Counted from the first letter of the stretch, positions 8,205 to 19,268 are shown. The stretch: DNA of 42,850 nucleotides from CAYFRC01 sp050946115 (GCA_050946115.1 JBMNUF010000024.1:1-42850); one strand, 5' to 3'. Translations and numbers: made by a program. The notes: generated from the letters alone by a model not told the origin.

Positions 8205-8585
8205 GCTAAGGCAACACCGCGGAATGTGCGAAATCAATCCGATTTAGTTGACATCCACACTCCTTAAACTGCCGGCATCTGTCTGTCATCAAGTATGAGG
8301 TTTGCAAGTGCGAATTTCATATAGTGCGCCGCTGCCGTCTTTGCATCAGTTCCGAGCCATAGGGCTTAATGCCGCGCTCTCCCTTGTAGTAGTACGGCTC
8401 GATTTCTCCCACCCATTCGCCTCATGGCACCAGTCGATTCATTTGTTCCGGAAATATCTTTTTATCCGTTTTCACATCTGCCGGTTCATCCCGGATTATT
8501 AAAATACGCAGCTGCTTGTTCATATGTTCATTATACTACATCCTCTCGCCTTTTACCAGCGTTTTCTGTGCGATATTGCCTTAGC
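8205..8585. mobile_element. Internally deleted IS5-like element (MITE-like) with terminal inverted repeats
   Basis: The ends are imperfect inverted repeats. The left end reads GCTAAGGCAACACCGC from 8205. The complement of the right end (8585 inward) reads GCTAAGGCAATATCGC. That is 14 of 16 matching positions, followed by partial similarity. The interior (minus strand) carries only the beginning and end of a transposase. The element is about 380 bp, against over 1 kb for an intact IS5 relative. The boundary bases CTAA and TTAG both fit the YTAR target preference known for the IS5 group, so the exact element edge is 8205/8585 or 8209/8581. The right end coincides with the TAA stop of the NYN gene. 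Confidence 0.65.
8264..8523 (-). pseudogene. IS5-family transposase remnant, middle deleted and frameshifted
   Basis: ATG at 8523 opens a frame reading MNKQLRILIIRDEPADVKTD, then KIFPEQMNRLVP, where a TGA interrupts. Continuing in the same frame gives EIEPYYYKGERGIKPYGSEL. This matches the N-terminus of IS5-type transposases (an F-xx-MNRLVPW... followed by a P-YY-KGERG box). After a frame change the sequence reads AHYMKFALANLILDDRQM and stops at 8264, which fits the C-terminal tail of the same family. The catalytic DDE core between the two is missing, so no active transposase is produced. Confidence 0.6.
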
Positions 8586-9549
8586 AGATCTTCAAAAGCA
8601 TGGTGTGCTGTTCGTCCATCTCCACGACGAGCAGCCCCTTCTTTTCCAGCTCCTTCATGACGTCGCTGAAGCGCTTGAAGCCGAGCTTTCTCTCGTCGTA
8701 ATCGGGATAGTCCGCCTTCACCGCGCCCTTTAAGATCGAGGGATTGATGCGGTCGAAGCCGTCCTGCTTGAAGCGGTTCAGCGCCTCGGTAAAGACCGCA
8801 AGCCAGTTGGATTTGCTGATCTGCCCGCTCGGCTGCGCGTTCGCCGTCATGCCGACCATGAGCGACGAATCCACCGTCCACACCTTGATGCGCTCGCTGC
8901 GCGACGCCAGGAGCGCGAGCAGCTTTCCGAACGTCGAGCAGCCGTAATTTCTCTCGTCGAAATCCGGATACAGGCGCGTGATAATGTCCTTGAGCTCGCT
9001 CGCGTACATCTGGTCCTCGTCCTGATCCTCCAAAATCGTCTCCGCCACGTTGATCAGCGCCTGCAGGTCGCCGGATATCTCCTTCGTCTTTTCGGCGGAC
9101 TGCTTTTTGACCGTGACGGACTCGAGAAAGATGAATTCGTTGCACGCCTTGATGAAGATGTTCGAGGCGACCTCCGAGCGCGAGATGCCCAGCACGTGCT
9201 TGCCCATGGACTTCAATTTTCCGACGAGCGGCGTATAGTCGCTGTCGCCCGAGACGATGCAAAAGCAGTCGATGAGCGGGTTCGTATACGCGACCTCCAG
9301 CGCGTCGATCACGAGCTGGATATCGAGATTGTTCTTCTGGTTCTTCCCGTAGCGGATGGACGGCACCACGTTAAACGTGTTGCTCAAAAGGCATTCCTTC
9401 AGTTCCGTGTACCTGTCCGTATAGCCGTATACCTTGCCGAGCAGGATGTCCCCCCGGATTTTCACTTTTTCGATGATGTTGTTTAACATCGATTCCTTGG
9501 CGCCCGCGTTTTCCAAATCCACGAACACCGCATAATTGGATTTTCCCAC
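8581..9549 (-). CDS. NYN-domain protein with two C-terminal LOTUS/OST-HTH domains
   Basis: A 322-residue cytosolic protein from this start. Residues ~1-155 form a NYN (LabA/DUF88, PIN-like) domain: the acidic VFVDLENAG strand, the NLDIQLVIDALE helix, and SGDSDYTPLVGKLKSMGKHV. These supply the Asp cluster for divalent metal and suggest an RNase fold. Two LOTUS/OST-HTH domains follow (about 165-235 and 245-320), each with a YPDFDERNYG or YPDYDERKLGF box. This family is thought to bind RNA. Alternative starts at 9576 and 9564 lack ribosome binding sites. GTG 9549 has GGGGAG 7 nt upstream, and the promoter places the transcript start near 9582. The stop codon overlaps the inverted repeat of the IS5-like element, so the original C-terminus may have been altered. 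Confidence 0.85.
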   Translation of the reverse strand: MGKSNYAVFVDLENAGAKESMLNNIIEKVKIRGDILLGKVYGYTDRYTELKECLLSNTFNVVPSIRYGKNQKNNLDIQLVIDALEVAYTNPLIDCFCIVSGDSDYTPLVGKLKSMGKHVLGISRSEVASNIFIKACNEFIFLESVTVKKQSAEKTKEISGDLQALINVAETILEDQDEDQMYASELKDIITRLYPDFDERNYGCSTFGKLLALLASRSERIKVWTVDSSLMVGMTANAQPSGQISKSNWLAVFTEALNRFKQDGFDRINPSILKGAVKADYPDYDERKLGFKRFSDVMKELEKKGLLVVEMDEQHTMLLKIC

Positions 9550-9588
9550 AGTATCTCTCCCCATATCATTTTTCATTACATTGTACCC

Positions 9589-9617
9589 ATTATATTCCCC
9601 ACGCGTTCGCTTGTCAA
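9589..9617 (-). promoter_or_regulatory. Consensus promoter of the NYN-LOTUS gene
   Basis: On the minus strand TTGACA (9612-9617) and TATAAT (9589-9594) are separated by 17 bp, a perfect sigma-A consensus. Transcription would begin near 9582, only about 6 nt before the upstream ATG at 9576, favouring the GTG start at 9549. Confidence 0.75.
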
Positions 9618-9621
9618 GCGA

Positions 9622-9650
9622 TTGACAAACGGCGCAAAATCATGTATCAT
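9622..9650 (+). promoter_or_regulatory. Promoter of the membrane-anchored protein gene at 9686
   Basis: TTGACA (9622-9627) and TATCAT (9645-9650) are 17 bp apart. It is back-to-back with the NYN promoter, with the two -35 boxes only 4 bp apart, so one regulator or RNA polymerase occupancy could affect both genes. Confidence 0.65.
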
Positions 9651-9685
9651 GTAGCAGGCAAAACCAACTTTGACCGGAGGCATTC

Positions 9686-10417
9686 ATGGACAAAAGACGC
9701 TATTCGCCCCCCTCGTTCCGAAAAAAGAGCACCGCCGTATTGTGGTTTCTCGTAGGCGTCGCGCTGCTTTTCGCGGCGGGGCTTTTTCTCAGGCACATCC
9801 TCTCGCTCGACTACGCGAGCTATATCGCGGAGGACTATCCCCAAAAAAACACGCTCGCCGAGGGCGGCTACGTCGCCATCACGCCCCCGCCCGTCGCGGT
9901 CGTGACCCCGTCCCCCCAAATGCGCGATTACGCGCAGGCGACCCCCTCCCCCACCAAGGTGCCCTACGAAAAGTATTCGACCAAGGCGCAGCGCGTGGTC
10001 ATGCCGGACATGATGTTTGACACCGTGGAGGCGGAGATTACGCGGTTTGAAACCTCGCAGGCGGACGACAACCAGGTGCTGTTCATCGAGGGCTGGGGCT
10101 TTTTGAAGGGATACGACGCGGAACTCAGCCGCGTCTATATCGCGCTGTCCTCCTTCCACGCATCGGACTATCGCTTTTACAACGTCGCGCGCCGCACGGA
10201 CTTCGGCACCGAATTCGGCTCCGGAAGCGGCGAAAACCTGCAGTATGCGGGCTTTGAGAGCATCATCCGCATCGACCTTCTGCCCGACGGCATGTACAAC
10301 TTAGGCGTATTCGTCGTAAACCAAATCAACAAGAAGGAGACGGCGGAGGGGTATCTGAGCCTCGCCTCCTCCACGCGGTTCACCGTCAAAAACGGGGCAG
10401 TCGAATCCATCGGGTGA
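9686..10417 (+). CDS. Unknown membrane-anchored extracytoplasmic protein
   Basis: A 243-residue protein I do not recognise. A positively charged N-terminus (MDKRRYSPPSFRKK) precedes one transmembrane segment at about residues 17-38 (VLWFLVGVALLFAAGLFL). A Thr/Pro-rich linker follows (about 60-90, TPPPVAVVTPSPQ). The C-terminal extracytoplasmic domain (about 100-243) has beta-rich sequence, including VLFIEGWGFLKGYDAELSRV and MYNLGVFVVNQ. The pattern suits an outward-facing domain tethered by a flexible linker. CGGAGG lies 5 nt before the ATG. It is monocistronic, with its own promoter and terminator. Confidence 0.75.
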   Translation: MDKRRYSPPSFRKKSTAVLWFLVGVALLFAAGLFLRHILSLDYASYIAEDYPQKNTLAEGGYVAITPPPVAVVTPSPQMRDYAQATPSPTKVPYEKYSTKAQRVVMPDMMFDTVEAEITRFETSQADDNQVLFIEGWGFLKGYDAELSRVYIALSSFHASDYRFYNVARRTDFGTEFGSGSGENLQYAGFESIIRIDLLPDGMYNLGVFVVNQINKKETAEGYLSLASSTRFTVKNGAVESIG

Positions 10418-10432
10418 TATGCGATACACCGT

Positions 10433-10464
10433 AAAAAGCGCCTCCACGCGGAAGCGCTTTTTTT
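10433..10464. terminator. Bidirectional rho-independent terminator
   Basis: A hairpin pairs AAAAGCGCCTCC with GGAAGCGCTTTT across an ACGC loop, with one mismatch. It is flanked by a T-run of seven on the plus strand and five on the minus strand. It lies between the convergent genes ending at 10417 and 10472 and can serve both. Confidence 0.8.
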
Positions 10465-10471
10465 GTTTGGA

Positions 10472-10825
10472 TTATTCGTCCTTTGCGTCCTCAAAGCCGT
10501 CTTCGTCAAAGAAGTCGTCCTCGTCGTCCTCATCCGCATACAGTTCGTTCTGCACGAAATCGATCAGCTTCTCGACGAGCGCGTCGTCCTCGATGTCGGA
10601 GAAGGATTCCTCATCCTCGCCCACCTGATCCACCCGCATGACGTACACTTCGGTGTTCTCGCACGCAGCGCAGTCTTCGTCCTCGCAGTCCTCGCACGCA
10701 GCCCCGTTTGTCTCCGCGAGCAGCGCGTATTCCTGCCCTTCGTAGAAGAAGTAATCGAGCACCTCAAGCGTAATCGTATTCCCCTGATCGTCCACGAACT
10801 CTACCAAATCGCGTTCTTCGTCCAT
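10472..10825 (-). CDS. DUF1292 (YrzB-like) acidic protein
   Basis: A 117-residue protein. The VEFVDDQGNTITLEVLDYFF strand pattern followed by EGQEYALLAE is the DUF1292 core, found widely in Firmicutes and of unknown function. Two CxxC/CxxxxC-type cysteine pairs (CEDCEDEDCAAC) interrupt the core and could bind a metal. The C-terminus is a long Asp/Glu tail (DEDDEDDFFDEDGFED). ATG 10825 has GGAGG 8 nt upstream. The in-frame ATG at 10861 lies upstream of the predicted transcript start and is rejected. Confidence 0.8.
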   Translation of the reverse strand: MDEERDLVEFVDDQGNTITLEVLDYFFYEGQEYALLAETNGAACEDCEDEDCAACENTEVYVMRVDQVGEDEESFSDIEDDALVEKLIDFVQNELYADEDDEDDFFDEDGFEDAKDE

Positions 10826-10859
10826 GACATTTCCCTCCGGTTCTTTTTGTCGCACATTC

Positions 10860-10888
10860 ATTATACAGGCGCCATGTTAAGTGTACAA
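10860..10888 (-). promoter_or_regulatory. Promoter of the DUF1292 gene inside the transglutaminase 3' end
   Basis: Minus-strand TTGTAC (10883-10888) and TATAAT (10860-10865) are 17 bp apart. The -35 box lies within the last codons of the upstream gene, so the DUF1292 gene can be expressed independently of the uvrA-led operon. Confidence 0.6.
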
Positions 10889-13171
10889 GTGTTTGCCGTG
10901 CAAAAGCCGTTCGGCGATGAAGCGCGCCTTTTCTTTGGGCTTCATCTGTTGCAGGAGCCTTTCGTAACACGAGGCAGCCGCCTTCAAAGCGCCGTCCTCC
11001 GGCTCGTGCATGCCGTAGATGTGCCGCTCCAGCTGCAGCGCGACCTCGGCAAACTGCGCGGGGCACGCCTTTTCGCCCTCCAACCGCCGCGCAAACAGGC
11101 ACGGCGATTCCCCGTTTTCGGGGACGCTCCCCAAAAGGGACAACACGAACAGCGACGCCCTGTACCAGATATAGAGCTTTTTCCCGCGCCCTTTCGCGCC
11201 CTTTGCGACGTTTTGCGGCTCCCCGGCGATCCACCTTCTGTACGTAAGATACAGCAGCGCGGCGAAAAGGGCGATCCACAATAGCCACCACGGGGGGCGG
11301 CTGTCCTCGGGCCCGTCGGGTTGGTCTTCGGGCTGATCCTCGGGTTGGTCTTCCGGCTGTTCTTCGGGCTGATCTTCGGGTTGCTCCTTCGGCTGTTCTT
11401 CGGGCTGGTCTTCCGGCTCCTGTTCGCCTTCGGATTCGCCGTCTTCCGGCTCTTCGGGCGGCTCCTCGGGCGGCTCATCCTCTCCGCCCTCGGGTTCTTC
11501 GCTCCCGCCGTCGGGCGCTCCGCTGCCGTCTGTGGTGCCCCCATCGTCCGAATCCTCGTTGCCGGGCGTCGGGTTGAAGGTGATCCAGCCCGCGCCTTCA
11601 AAGTACACCTCCGCCCATGCGTGCGCGTTGCGCCCCGTGACGACCTTCGCGCCGTCCGCCGATGGCGATACGAGATACCCCTCGATGTACCGCGTCGGAA
11701 TGCCCGCCGCGCGGCAGAGCACGGAAAACGCGCTCGCGAAATAGGTGCAGTAGCCCTTTCTCTGCTTCAAAAGAAAATACGACACGAAGTCCTGCCCGTT
11801 GGGCGTATAGGGAACGTCCAGCGTATACTCGCAGTTCTTTACCAGCCAGCTTTCGATGGCGGTCGCCTTTTCATAGGGCGTATCGAGCCCCTGCACGATG
11901 CGCGCAGAAAGTTCGTACACCGCCTTGTCGATGCCCTGCGGCAGCGCGGTATAGGTTTTTTGGACGGTCTCATACCTGTCGTCGCCCCTTGACGCGGCAT
12001 CTGTGAGGAGCCGCAAAAGCCCCGCGGAGCCCGCGGGCTGCACGACGGCGCGGAAGGAATACTCGTCGCCCTCCAAGACGCCGCGCGTCAGAAACACCTC
12101 GCCGTTTGTCGAGTAATACACGGGCATGTCGATTGCGGTAGAGATGTCCTGCAAACGGTGCGGCAGAAACAGCGCCGAAATGCCGTCCGAAAGCATCGTC
12201 ACCCCTACGTCCGCATACGCGAGCGGCGATATGTCCAGCCCGTCCAAGCGCCTGGAATCGAACACCCTGTCGCGGACGGAATAGTTCGTCGGGTCGATGA
12301 ACAGGTACCTGCTGTTGACCGCGTTTTCCGTCCACGAATAGCCCGTATACGTGCGCTTGACGGAACCGCGAAGGTACAGCGGCACGTCCGTATCCACGAC
12401 CATGACCTCATGCTCCTTCGGGTCTGCGGGCCCGCCCAGGGTATCGCCCAAGGGCTGAAAGCCGTCCGAATAGAGCGTATAGGTCTGCCGCGCGTCGTTA
12501 AAGCTTGTATAATCGCTCAGGAGTTGGCGCACCTTGCGCGCGAATTCGTGCAGCGGCTCGTATACCGTGCCGCCCGGCGGCACCAGGGGCAGCGCCAACA
12601 GCGCCACTACAAGCGCGAAGGGGAGGATGCGGATATACGGCCCGTTTTCCTGATAGGATTTGGCGATCAGCGCAATCGCACAGGCGGCGGTGAGCACCGT
12701 ATAGGTTTTATCGAGGCTGTTCGAGATCGCCCACGAAACGGCGAGCGACACCATGCACAGCGTGCACACGGGGTACGCCCCCATCGCCATGCGCCCGCTC
12801 CAAAAAAGGAGCGCGGTAAGGAGTATACAGGCGACGGAAAAGAGCAGCAGCAGCGCGGCTTCGGAGGGCGCCGTTCCCTCCGCGGCGTAGAGGGAGAGCT
12901 CCCGAAAAGCCTCCACAATCCGCCCGATAAGACCGCGAAACGCGATGCCGAATGCGAGCGCGCCGCCCGAAAGCAAGAGCGCCAGACGCCGCACGGTTTT
13001 GTTCAGCGTGAGCCCCGTTCCGAGAAGCGTTATGAGAAGCGCCCAGGGCGCGATCTTCCACACCGAAAGCTCGATGCCGAGCGCGCGAACGGGCAGCATC
13101 GTAAGCGAAAGCCCGAGCGCGGCGTACAGCAGCACGTCGCTCGCGGCGTTTATTATCCGTCTTTTATCCAT
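10877..13171 (-). CDS. TgpA-like membrane transglutaminase-domain protein
   Basis: A 764-residue protein. At least six N-terminal transmembrane helices (about 10-220; TgpA_N/DUF3488-like) are followed by an extracytoplasmic region and a transglutaminase core. That core has Cys475 in GYCTYFASAFSVLCRAAGIP and His517 in GRNAHAWAEVYFEG. The third triad position, usually Asp or Glu in W-x-x-F-D/E-PTPG, is Asn here (WITFNPTPG). An acidic Pro/Gln/Glu repeat linker, one transmembrane helix (WWLLWIALFAALLYLTY) and a C-terminal cytosolic DUF4129-like tail follow. The MoxR-DUF58-TgpA order is a known cluster thought to modify envelope proteins. The open frame extends to 13336, but ATG 13171 overlaps the DUF58 stop by 8 bp. 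Confidence 0.87.
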   Translation of the reverse strand: MDKRRIINAASDVLLYAALGLSLTMLPVRALGIELSVWKIAPWALLITLLGTGLTLNKTVRRLALLLSGGALAFGIAFRGLIGRIVEAFRELSLYAAEGTAPSEAALLLLFSVACILLTALLFWSGRMAMGAYPVCTLCMVSLAVSWAISNSLDKTYTVLTAACAIALIAKSYQENGPYIRILPFALVVALLALPLVPPGGTVYEPLHEFARKVRQLLSDYTSFNDARQTYTLYSDGFQPLGDTLGGPADPKEHEVMVVDTDVPLYLRGSVKRTYTGYSWTENAVNSRYLFIDPTNYSVRDRVFDSRRLDGLDISPLAYADVGVTMLSDGISALFLPHRLQDISTAIDMPVYYSTNGEVFLTRGVLEGDEYSFRAVVQPAGSAGLLRLLTDAASRGDDRYETVQKTYTALPQGIDKAVYELSARIVQGLDTPYEKATAIESWLVKNCEYTLDVPYTPNGQDFVSYFLLKQRKGYCTYFASAFSVLCRAAGIPTRYIEGYLVSPSADGAKVVTGRNAHAWAEVYFEGAGWITFNPTPGNEDSDDGGTTDGSGAPDGGSEEPEGGEDEPPEEPPEEPEDGESEGEQEPEDQPEEQPKEQPEDQPEEQPEDQPEDQPEDQPDGPEDSRPPWWLLWIALFAALLYLTYRRWIAGEPQNVAKGAKGRGKKLYIWYRASLFVLSLLGSVPENGESPCLFARRLEGEKACPAQFAEVALQLERHIYGMHEPEDGALKAAASCYERLLQQMKPKEKARFIAERLLHGKHLYT
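11318..11424 (-). repeat. Tandem Glu-Asp-Gln-Pro coding repeat in the transglutaminase gene
   Basis: Imperfect 12-bp units encode E(D/E)QP about nine times, with one KEQP. They lie between the transglutaminase core and the last transmembrane helix. The negatively charged Pro-rich stretch is probably an extended spacer. The short-period DNA repeat is prone to length change by slippage. Confidence 0.8.
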
Positions 13172-14330
13172 TGTCCGTCTCCTCAGGCAGCGCATACGGG
13201 TCGATCCGCTTTGCCAAAATCCCGTCGCGCAATAAATGCGCGAGCAGATCGTCCGCCTCCGATTCGCCGACGGAATACACCGCCGCCGAAACGCCCGATT
13301 TGTGAAACTGCCGCGCCAGATCGGCGATGCGCGCATCGAGCCGCGCGGTGATCAGCACCACGCCGCCCGTCCTTTGGTTGCGTCGCATCTCCAGCGTCAG
13401 CACCTTCATATAGGGATAGGGGCTGTCAAACGAAACGTGCGTGAGCGCTTCCTCAAAGCGCGCAAGGTCGCCCGCCGTCTGCCCCGCGATCTCGGTGGGG
13501 CTTTCGCTCATGAGCGGCATGCGTACGGGATAGCCCTCGACGAGCTGTGCCTTGGCGACCGAAAGCGCGGTCTCGCAGATCGCGTCCTCCAGGGCAAGGC
13601 GATGGCTTTCGGGGAGGTTCAGCCGCTTCAAATCCGGCAGGACCAGGGTGTCCGGGCGCACGGTTTCCTCATAGGTTCGCACCATCAGTTCGCGCTTGCG
13701 CATGGAGAGCTTCCAATGGATCTTTTTCATCGCGTCGCCGCTCTGCCACGTCCGCACGTCCGCGGGCGAATCGGTATCCTCGCTCGAGCGCGCGTTCATC
13801 GCGTCGTAGCCGTCGGGCGCGGTGAGCACCAACGGCAACAGCCGCATACTGCGCGGCGCGACCTCGACCGTAAAGCGCATCCCGCTCTTTCGCGCGGAAA
13901 AGCGGAACAACCCCAGCATGTCCTGCACTTCGGCCTTTTCCACGCCCACGCCGTATATGCCCCTGTGCGGGCACGGAAACGACAATGTCACCGCATGTTC
14001 CGCAATCGGCAGAAACGGCACGTCCGCCGTCAGCACGCCGCGCGCGGGGTCGGGCGAGGACAGGAATAGCCGTATCCGCCCGACGGGGAGCAGCGCCATG
14101 TGCCGCGCGCGGATTTTCAGCGGCACAAAGTCGTTGCGCACGACCCTGCGCGGCTTCGAGCCCGCCGATATCCTAAGCGTCAGGAGCGCGAGGAGCGCCG
14201 CCAGCAGCGAACACAAAACCGTCAGCAGCAGCGCGAAAAACAGCATATAATACAGCTGCGCGCCCGTGGACAGTGCGACGATGAGCAGCGTCGCAAGTCC
14301 CGCGAGCGATCCGAAAAAACGCCCTGTCAT
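13164..14330 (-). CDS. DUF58 domain protein
   Basis: A 388-residue protein with two N-terminal transmembrane helices (about 8-55), a beta-rich region, and the DUF58 signature. That signature reads DVRTWQSGDAMKKIHWKLSM followed by RKRELMVRTYEE at about residues 200-235. DUF58 proteins carry a vWA-like fold and partner MoxR AAA+ ATPases (family knowledge); here the moxR gene overlaps it by 4 bp upstream and the transglutaminase gene overlaps it downstream. The three likely form one envelope-associated unit. Confidence 0.87.
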   Translation of the reverse strand: MTGRFFGSLAGLATLLIVALSTGAQLYYMLFFALLLTVLCSLLAALLALLTLRISAGSKPRRVVRNDFVPLKIRARHMALLPVGRIRLFLSSPDPARGVLTADVPFLPIAEHAVTLSFPCPHRGIYGVGVEKAEVQDMLGLFRFSARKSGMRFTVEVAPRSMRLLPLVLTAPDGYDAMNARSSEDTDSPADVRTWQSGDAMKKIHWKLSMRKRELMVRTYEETVRPDTLVLPDLKRLNLPESHRLALEDAICETALSVAKAQLVEGYPVRMPLMSESPTEIAGQTAGDLARFEEALTHVSFDSPYPYMKVLTLEMRRNQRTGGVVLITARLDARIADLARQFHKSGVSAAVYSVGESEADDLLAHLLRDGILAKRIDPYALPEETDNG

Positions 14331-15271
14331 CTTGCCCTGACCGGAACGGGCACGGTGTTGAGCACCGCGAGCAGCGCCCTGTCGCTCGTCATGGAGCGCA
14401 TCCGCGCCTCGGGGCTGAGCAGCACGCGGTGAGAGAGCACGGGGAGCAGCATCTTCTGCACGTCCTCGGGCGACACGTAGTTCCTGCCCGAAAGCAGCGC
14501 GTTCGCCTGCGCCGCGCGAAGCAGCGCGATCGCCGCGCGCGTGGAGATGCCGAGCTGCAGCGCGGCGTATTTGCGGGATGCGGCGGCGATTTTTGCGATA
14601 TAGTCGCGCATGTCCGCGGACGAGCGCACGAGCGAAACCTGCTGCTGCGCGTCCACGATATCCTGCGCCGTACAGATCGGGCGCAGTTCGCGCATGGGGC
14701 GCGCCTCGCCCGTATACAGTTCGAGGATGTCCGCCTCTTCCTCCTGCGAGGGGTAGCCGATGGACACGCGCATGAAAAAGCGGTCCAATTGCGCCTCAGG
14801 CAGCGGGTACGTGCCGACGAAGTCGACGGGGTTCTGCGTCGCAAGCACGATAAAGGGCTTGGGCATGCGGTACGTCACGCCGTCCACCGTCACCTGCCCC
14901 TCCTCCATGACTTCGAGCAGCGAAGACTGCGTCTTGGGCGAGGTGCGGTTGATCTCGTCCGCGAGCACGATCTGGCTCATCACCAGCCCGCTGCGGTATT
15001 CCATTTCGCCGCTCTTGAGGTTGGGAATGCTGAAACCCGTGAGGTCCGAGGGCGTGATGTCGGGCGTAAACTGGATGCGCCGAAACGAACAGTCCAAAGA
15101 TTTTGCCAGCGCGGACGCGATCGAGGTTTTGCCCACGCCCGGCACGTCCTCGATCAGGATATGCCCCTGACACAACAGCGCGATGAGCAAAAGCTCGACC
15201 ACGTCGTCCTTTCCCACGATCACGTTTCTGATGTTCTGCTTCAGTTTTTCTGCAAGCTGCGTCGTCTCCAT
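14327..15271 (-). CDS. MoxR-family AAA+ ATPase
   Basis: A 314-residue cytosolic ATPase. Walker A is EDVPGVGKTS (41-50), Walker B is VLADEINR (about residue 105-112), sensor 1 is FIVLATQNP, and the PLPEAQLDRF box is typical of MoxR proteins. The C-terminal lid domain follows. MoxR ATPases act as chaperones with vWA/DUF58 partners, which is the next gene. ATG is preceded by GGAG at 6 nt. The gap to the radical SAM gene is 12 bp, so it belongs to the same transcript. Confidence 0.9.
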   Translation of the reverse strand: METTQLAEKLKQNIRNVIVGKDDVVELLLIALLCQGHILIEDVPGVGKTSIASALAKSLDCSFRRIQFTPDITPSDLTGFSIPNLKSGEMEYRSGLVMSQIVLADEINRTSPKTQSSLLEVMEEGQVTVDGVTYRMPKPFIVLATQNPVDFVGTYPLPEAQLDRFFMRVSIGYPSQEEEADILELYTGEARPMRELRPICTAQDIVDAQQQVSLVRSSADMRDYIAKIAAASRKYAALQLGISTRAAIALLRAAQANALLSGRNYVSPEDVQKMLLPVLSHRVLLSPEARMRSMTSDRALLAVLNTVPVPVRAR

Positions 15272-15283
15272 ATTCTTCTCCTA

Positions 15284-16383
15284 CTATGTCGTTTGATTTT
15301 GCGCCGCTTTGCGCGCCATTTCGCGCATGCGGTCTATCGCGTTCGGGAAAAACTCCCTGTATGCCTCACAAAAGCGGTTGATATCCGTTTCGCCGCGCTC
15401 GCGCTTGCAGCCGTTGCGGCACAGATGCACCCATTCGCATGCGCGGCAGGCATCCGGCGCGGGGAGCGATTGCGCGATAAATTCCGCCTGCACGGGCGAT
15501 TTGGCGAGCTTCGCGAAGGAAGCATCGTTGATGTTCCCCATGCGCCACCTGTCCAGCACGTAAAAATCGCAGGGATATACGCTCCCGTCCCCCTCGATGA
15601 GGAAGTACGCGCCGCATTTTCCCGTCATGCCGCAGCTCTCGGGCGGCCTGCCCATGAGCATCCCCACCCAGTTGTCAAACGCGCGGACGCTCACGTAGTC
15701 CCCGCCCTTCCACGCCTCGTAGTAGAGCGAAAACGTTTCGCCGAGGAACCCTGCGTAGGACGAAGCGGAGAGCGAATAGGTTCCCTTTTCGCCCGAAAGC
15801 GCGTCGAGGCACGGGATGAATTGCAAATATTTGTATTTTGAAAGCGCCAAAAAGGTCTCCCGCGCGCGGCGCGCGTTGCCCTCGTGTACGACGGATAGGA
15901 TGTTCACATCGCAGCCCGCACGCAAAAGTCGATCGATGTTCTCCGTCACGCGGTCAAAGGTGCCGCGCCCCTGTGCATCCTTCCGATACAGATCGTGCAC
16001 ATCCCTGTCCCCGTCGAGCGATACGCCCACGAGAAAGCCGTTTTCCGCAAAGCACGAGATGATTTCGTCCGTCAGCGCATACCCGTTCGTCTGGACGGCG
16101 TTGGTCACGGGGAGGTTTCGCGCATTGTACTTTTTTTGCAGCGCGACCGCGTCCCGAAAAAAATCGGCTCCAAGCAGCGTCGGCTCGCCGCCCTGAAATA
16201 CGAACTGCACGTAGCCCTCCGCGTAGGCAAAAGCGCGACGAACGAGGGTCTCGAGCGTCTCGCGCCGCATCGCGCCGAAGGACTGTACGCTTCGGCTCTG
16301 CGCGACGTCCGCGTAGAAGCAGTATGCGCAGCGCATATTGCACATGGACGATGCGGGCTTTACCATCACACACAGGGGAGGCA

Positions 16384-16384
<1 letters not shown>
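15284..16384 (-). CDS. Radical SAM/SPASM protein, anaerobic sulfatase-maturase-like
   Basis: A 366-residue protein. The radical SAM 4Fe-4S box is CNMRCAYC (C15, C19, C22), followed by FVFQGGEPTLLG and VQTNGYAL, matching the AslB/anSME group. The C-terminal SPASM/twitch domain has cysteines in CGMTGKCGAYF, the SVYPCDFYVL segment, and CRACEWVHLCRNGC, for auxiliary clusters. Known relatives oxidise Cys or Ser to formylglycine in sulfatases, or modify peptides. No sulfatase is present in this window, so the substrate is unknown. ATG 16384 overlaps the uvrA stop (TAATG) and has GGGAGGGG upstream; the longer frame to 16486 is a shadow over uvrA. Confidence 0.85.
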
Positions 16385-19227
<2,843 letters not shown>

Positions 19228-19268
19228 AAAGTGTTTTTCATTTCCCCCGTTTTTTCATGGATAATTCG

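Noticed and set aside
8186..8214. Outward promoter from the IS5-like inverted repeat to the DUF5655 gene (TTGCCT-17-TACATA, minus)
   Set aside because: The transcript would start near 8179, downstream of the AAGGAG site at 8181-8186, so it would lack the binding site. The -10 match is also weak.
13172..13336. N-terminal extension of the transglutaminase frame
   Set aside because: It lies entirely over the DUF58 gene in another frame; the ATG at 13171 matches the membrane-helix start.
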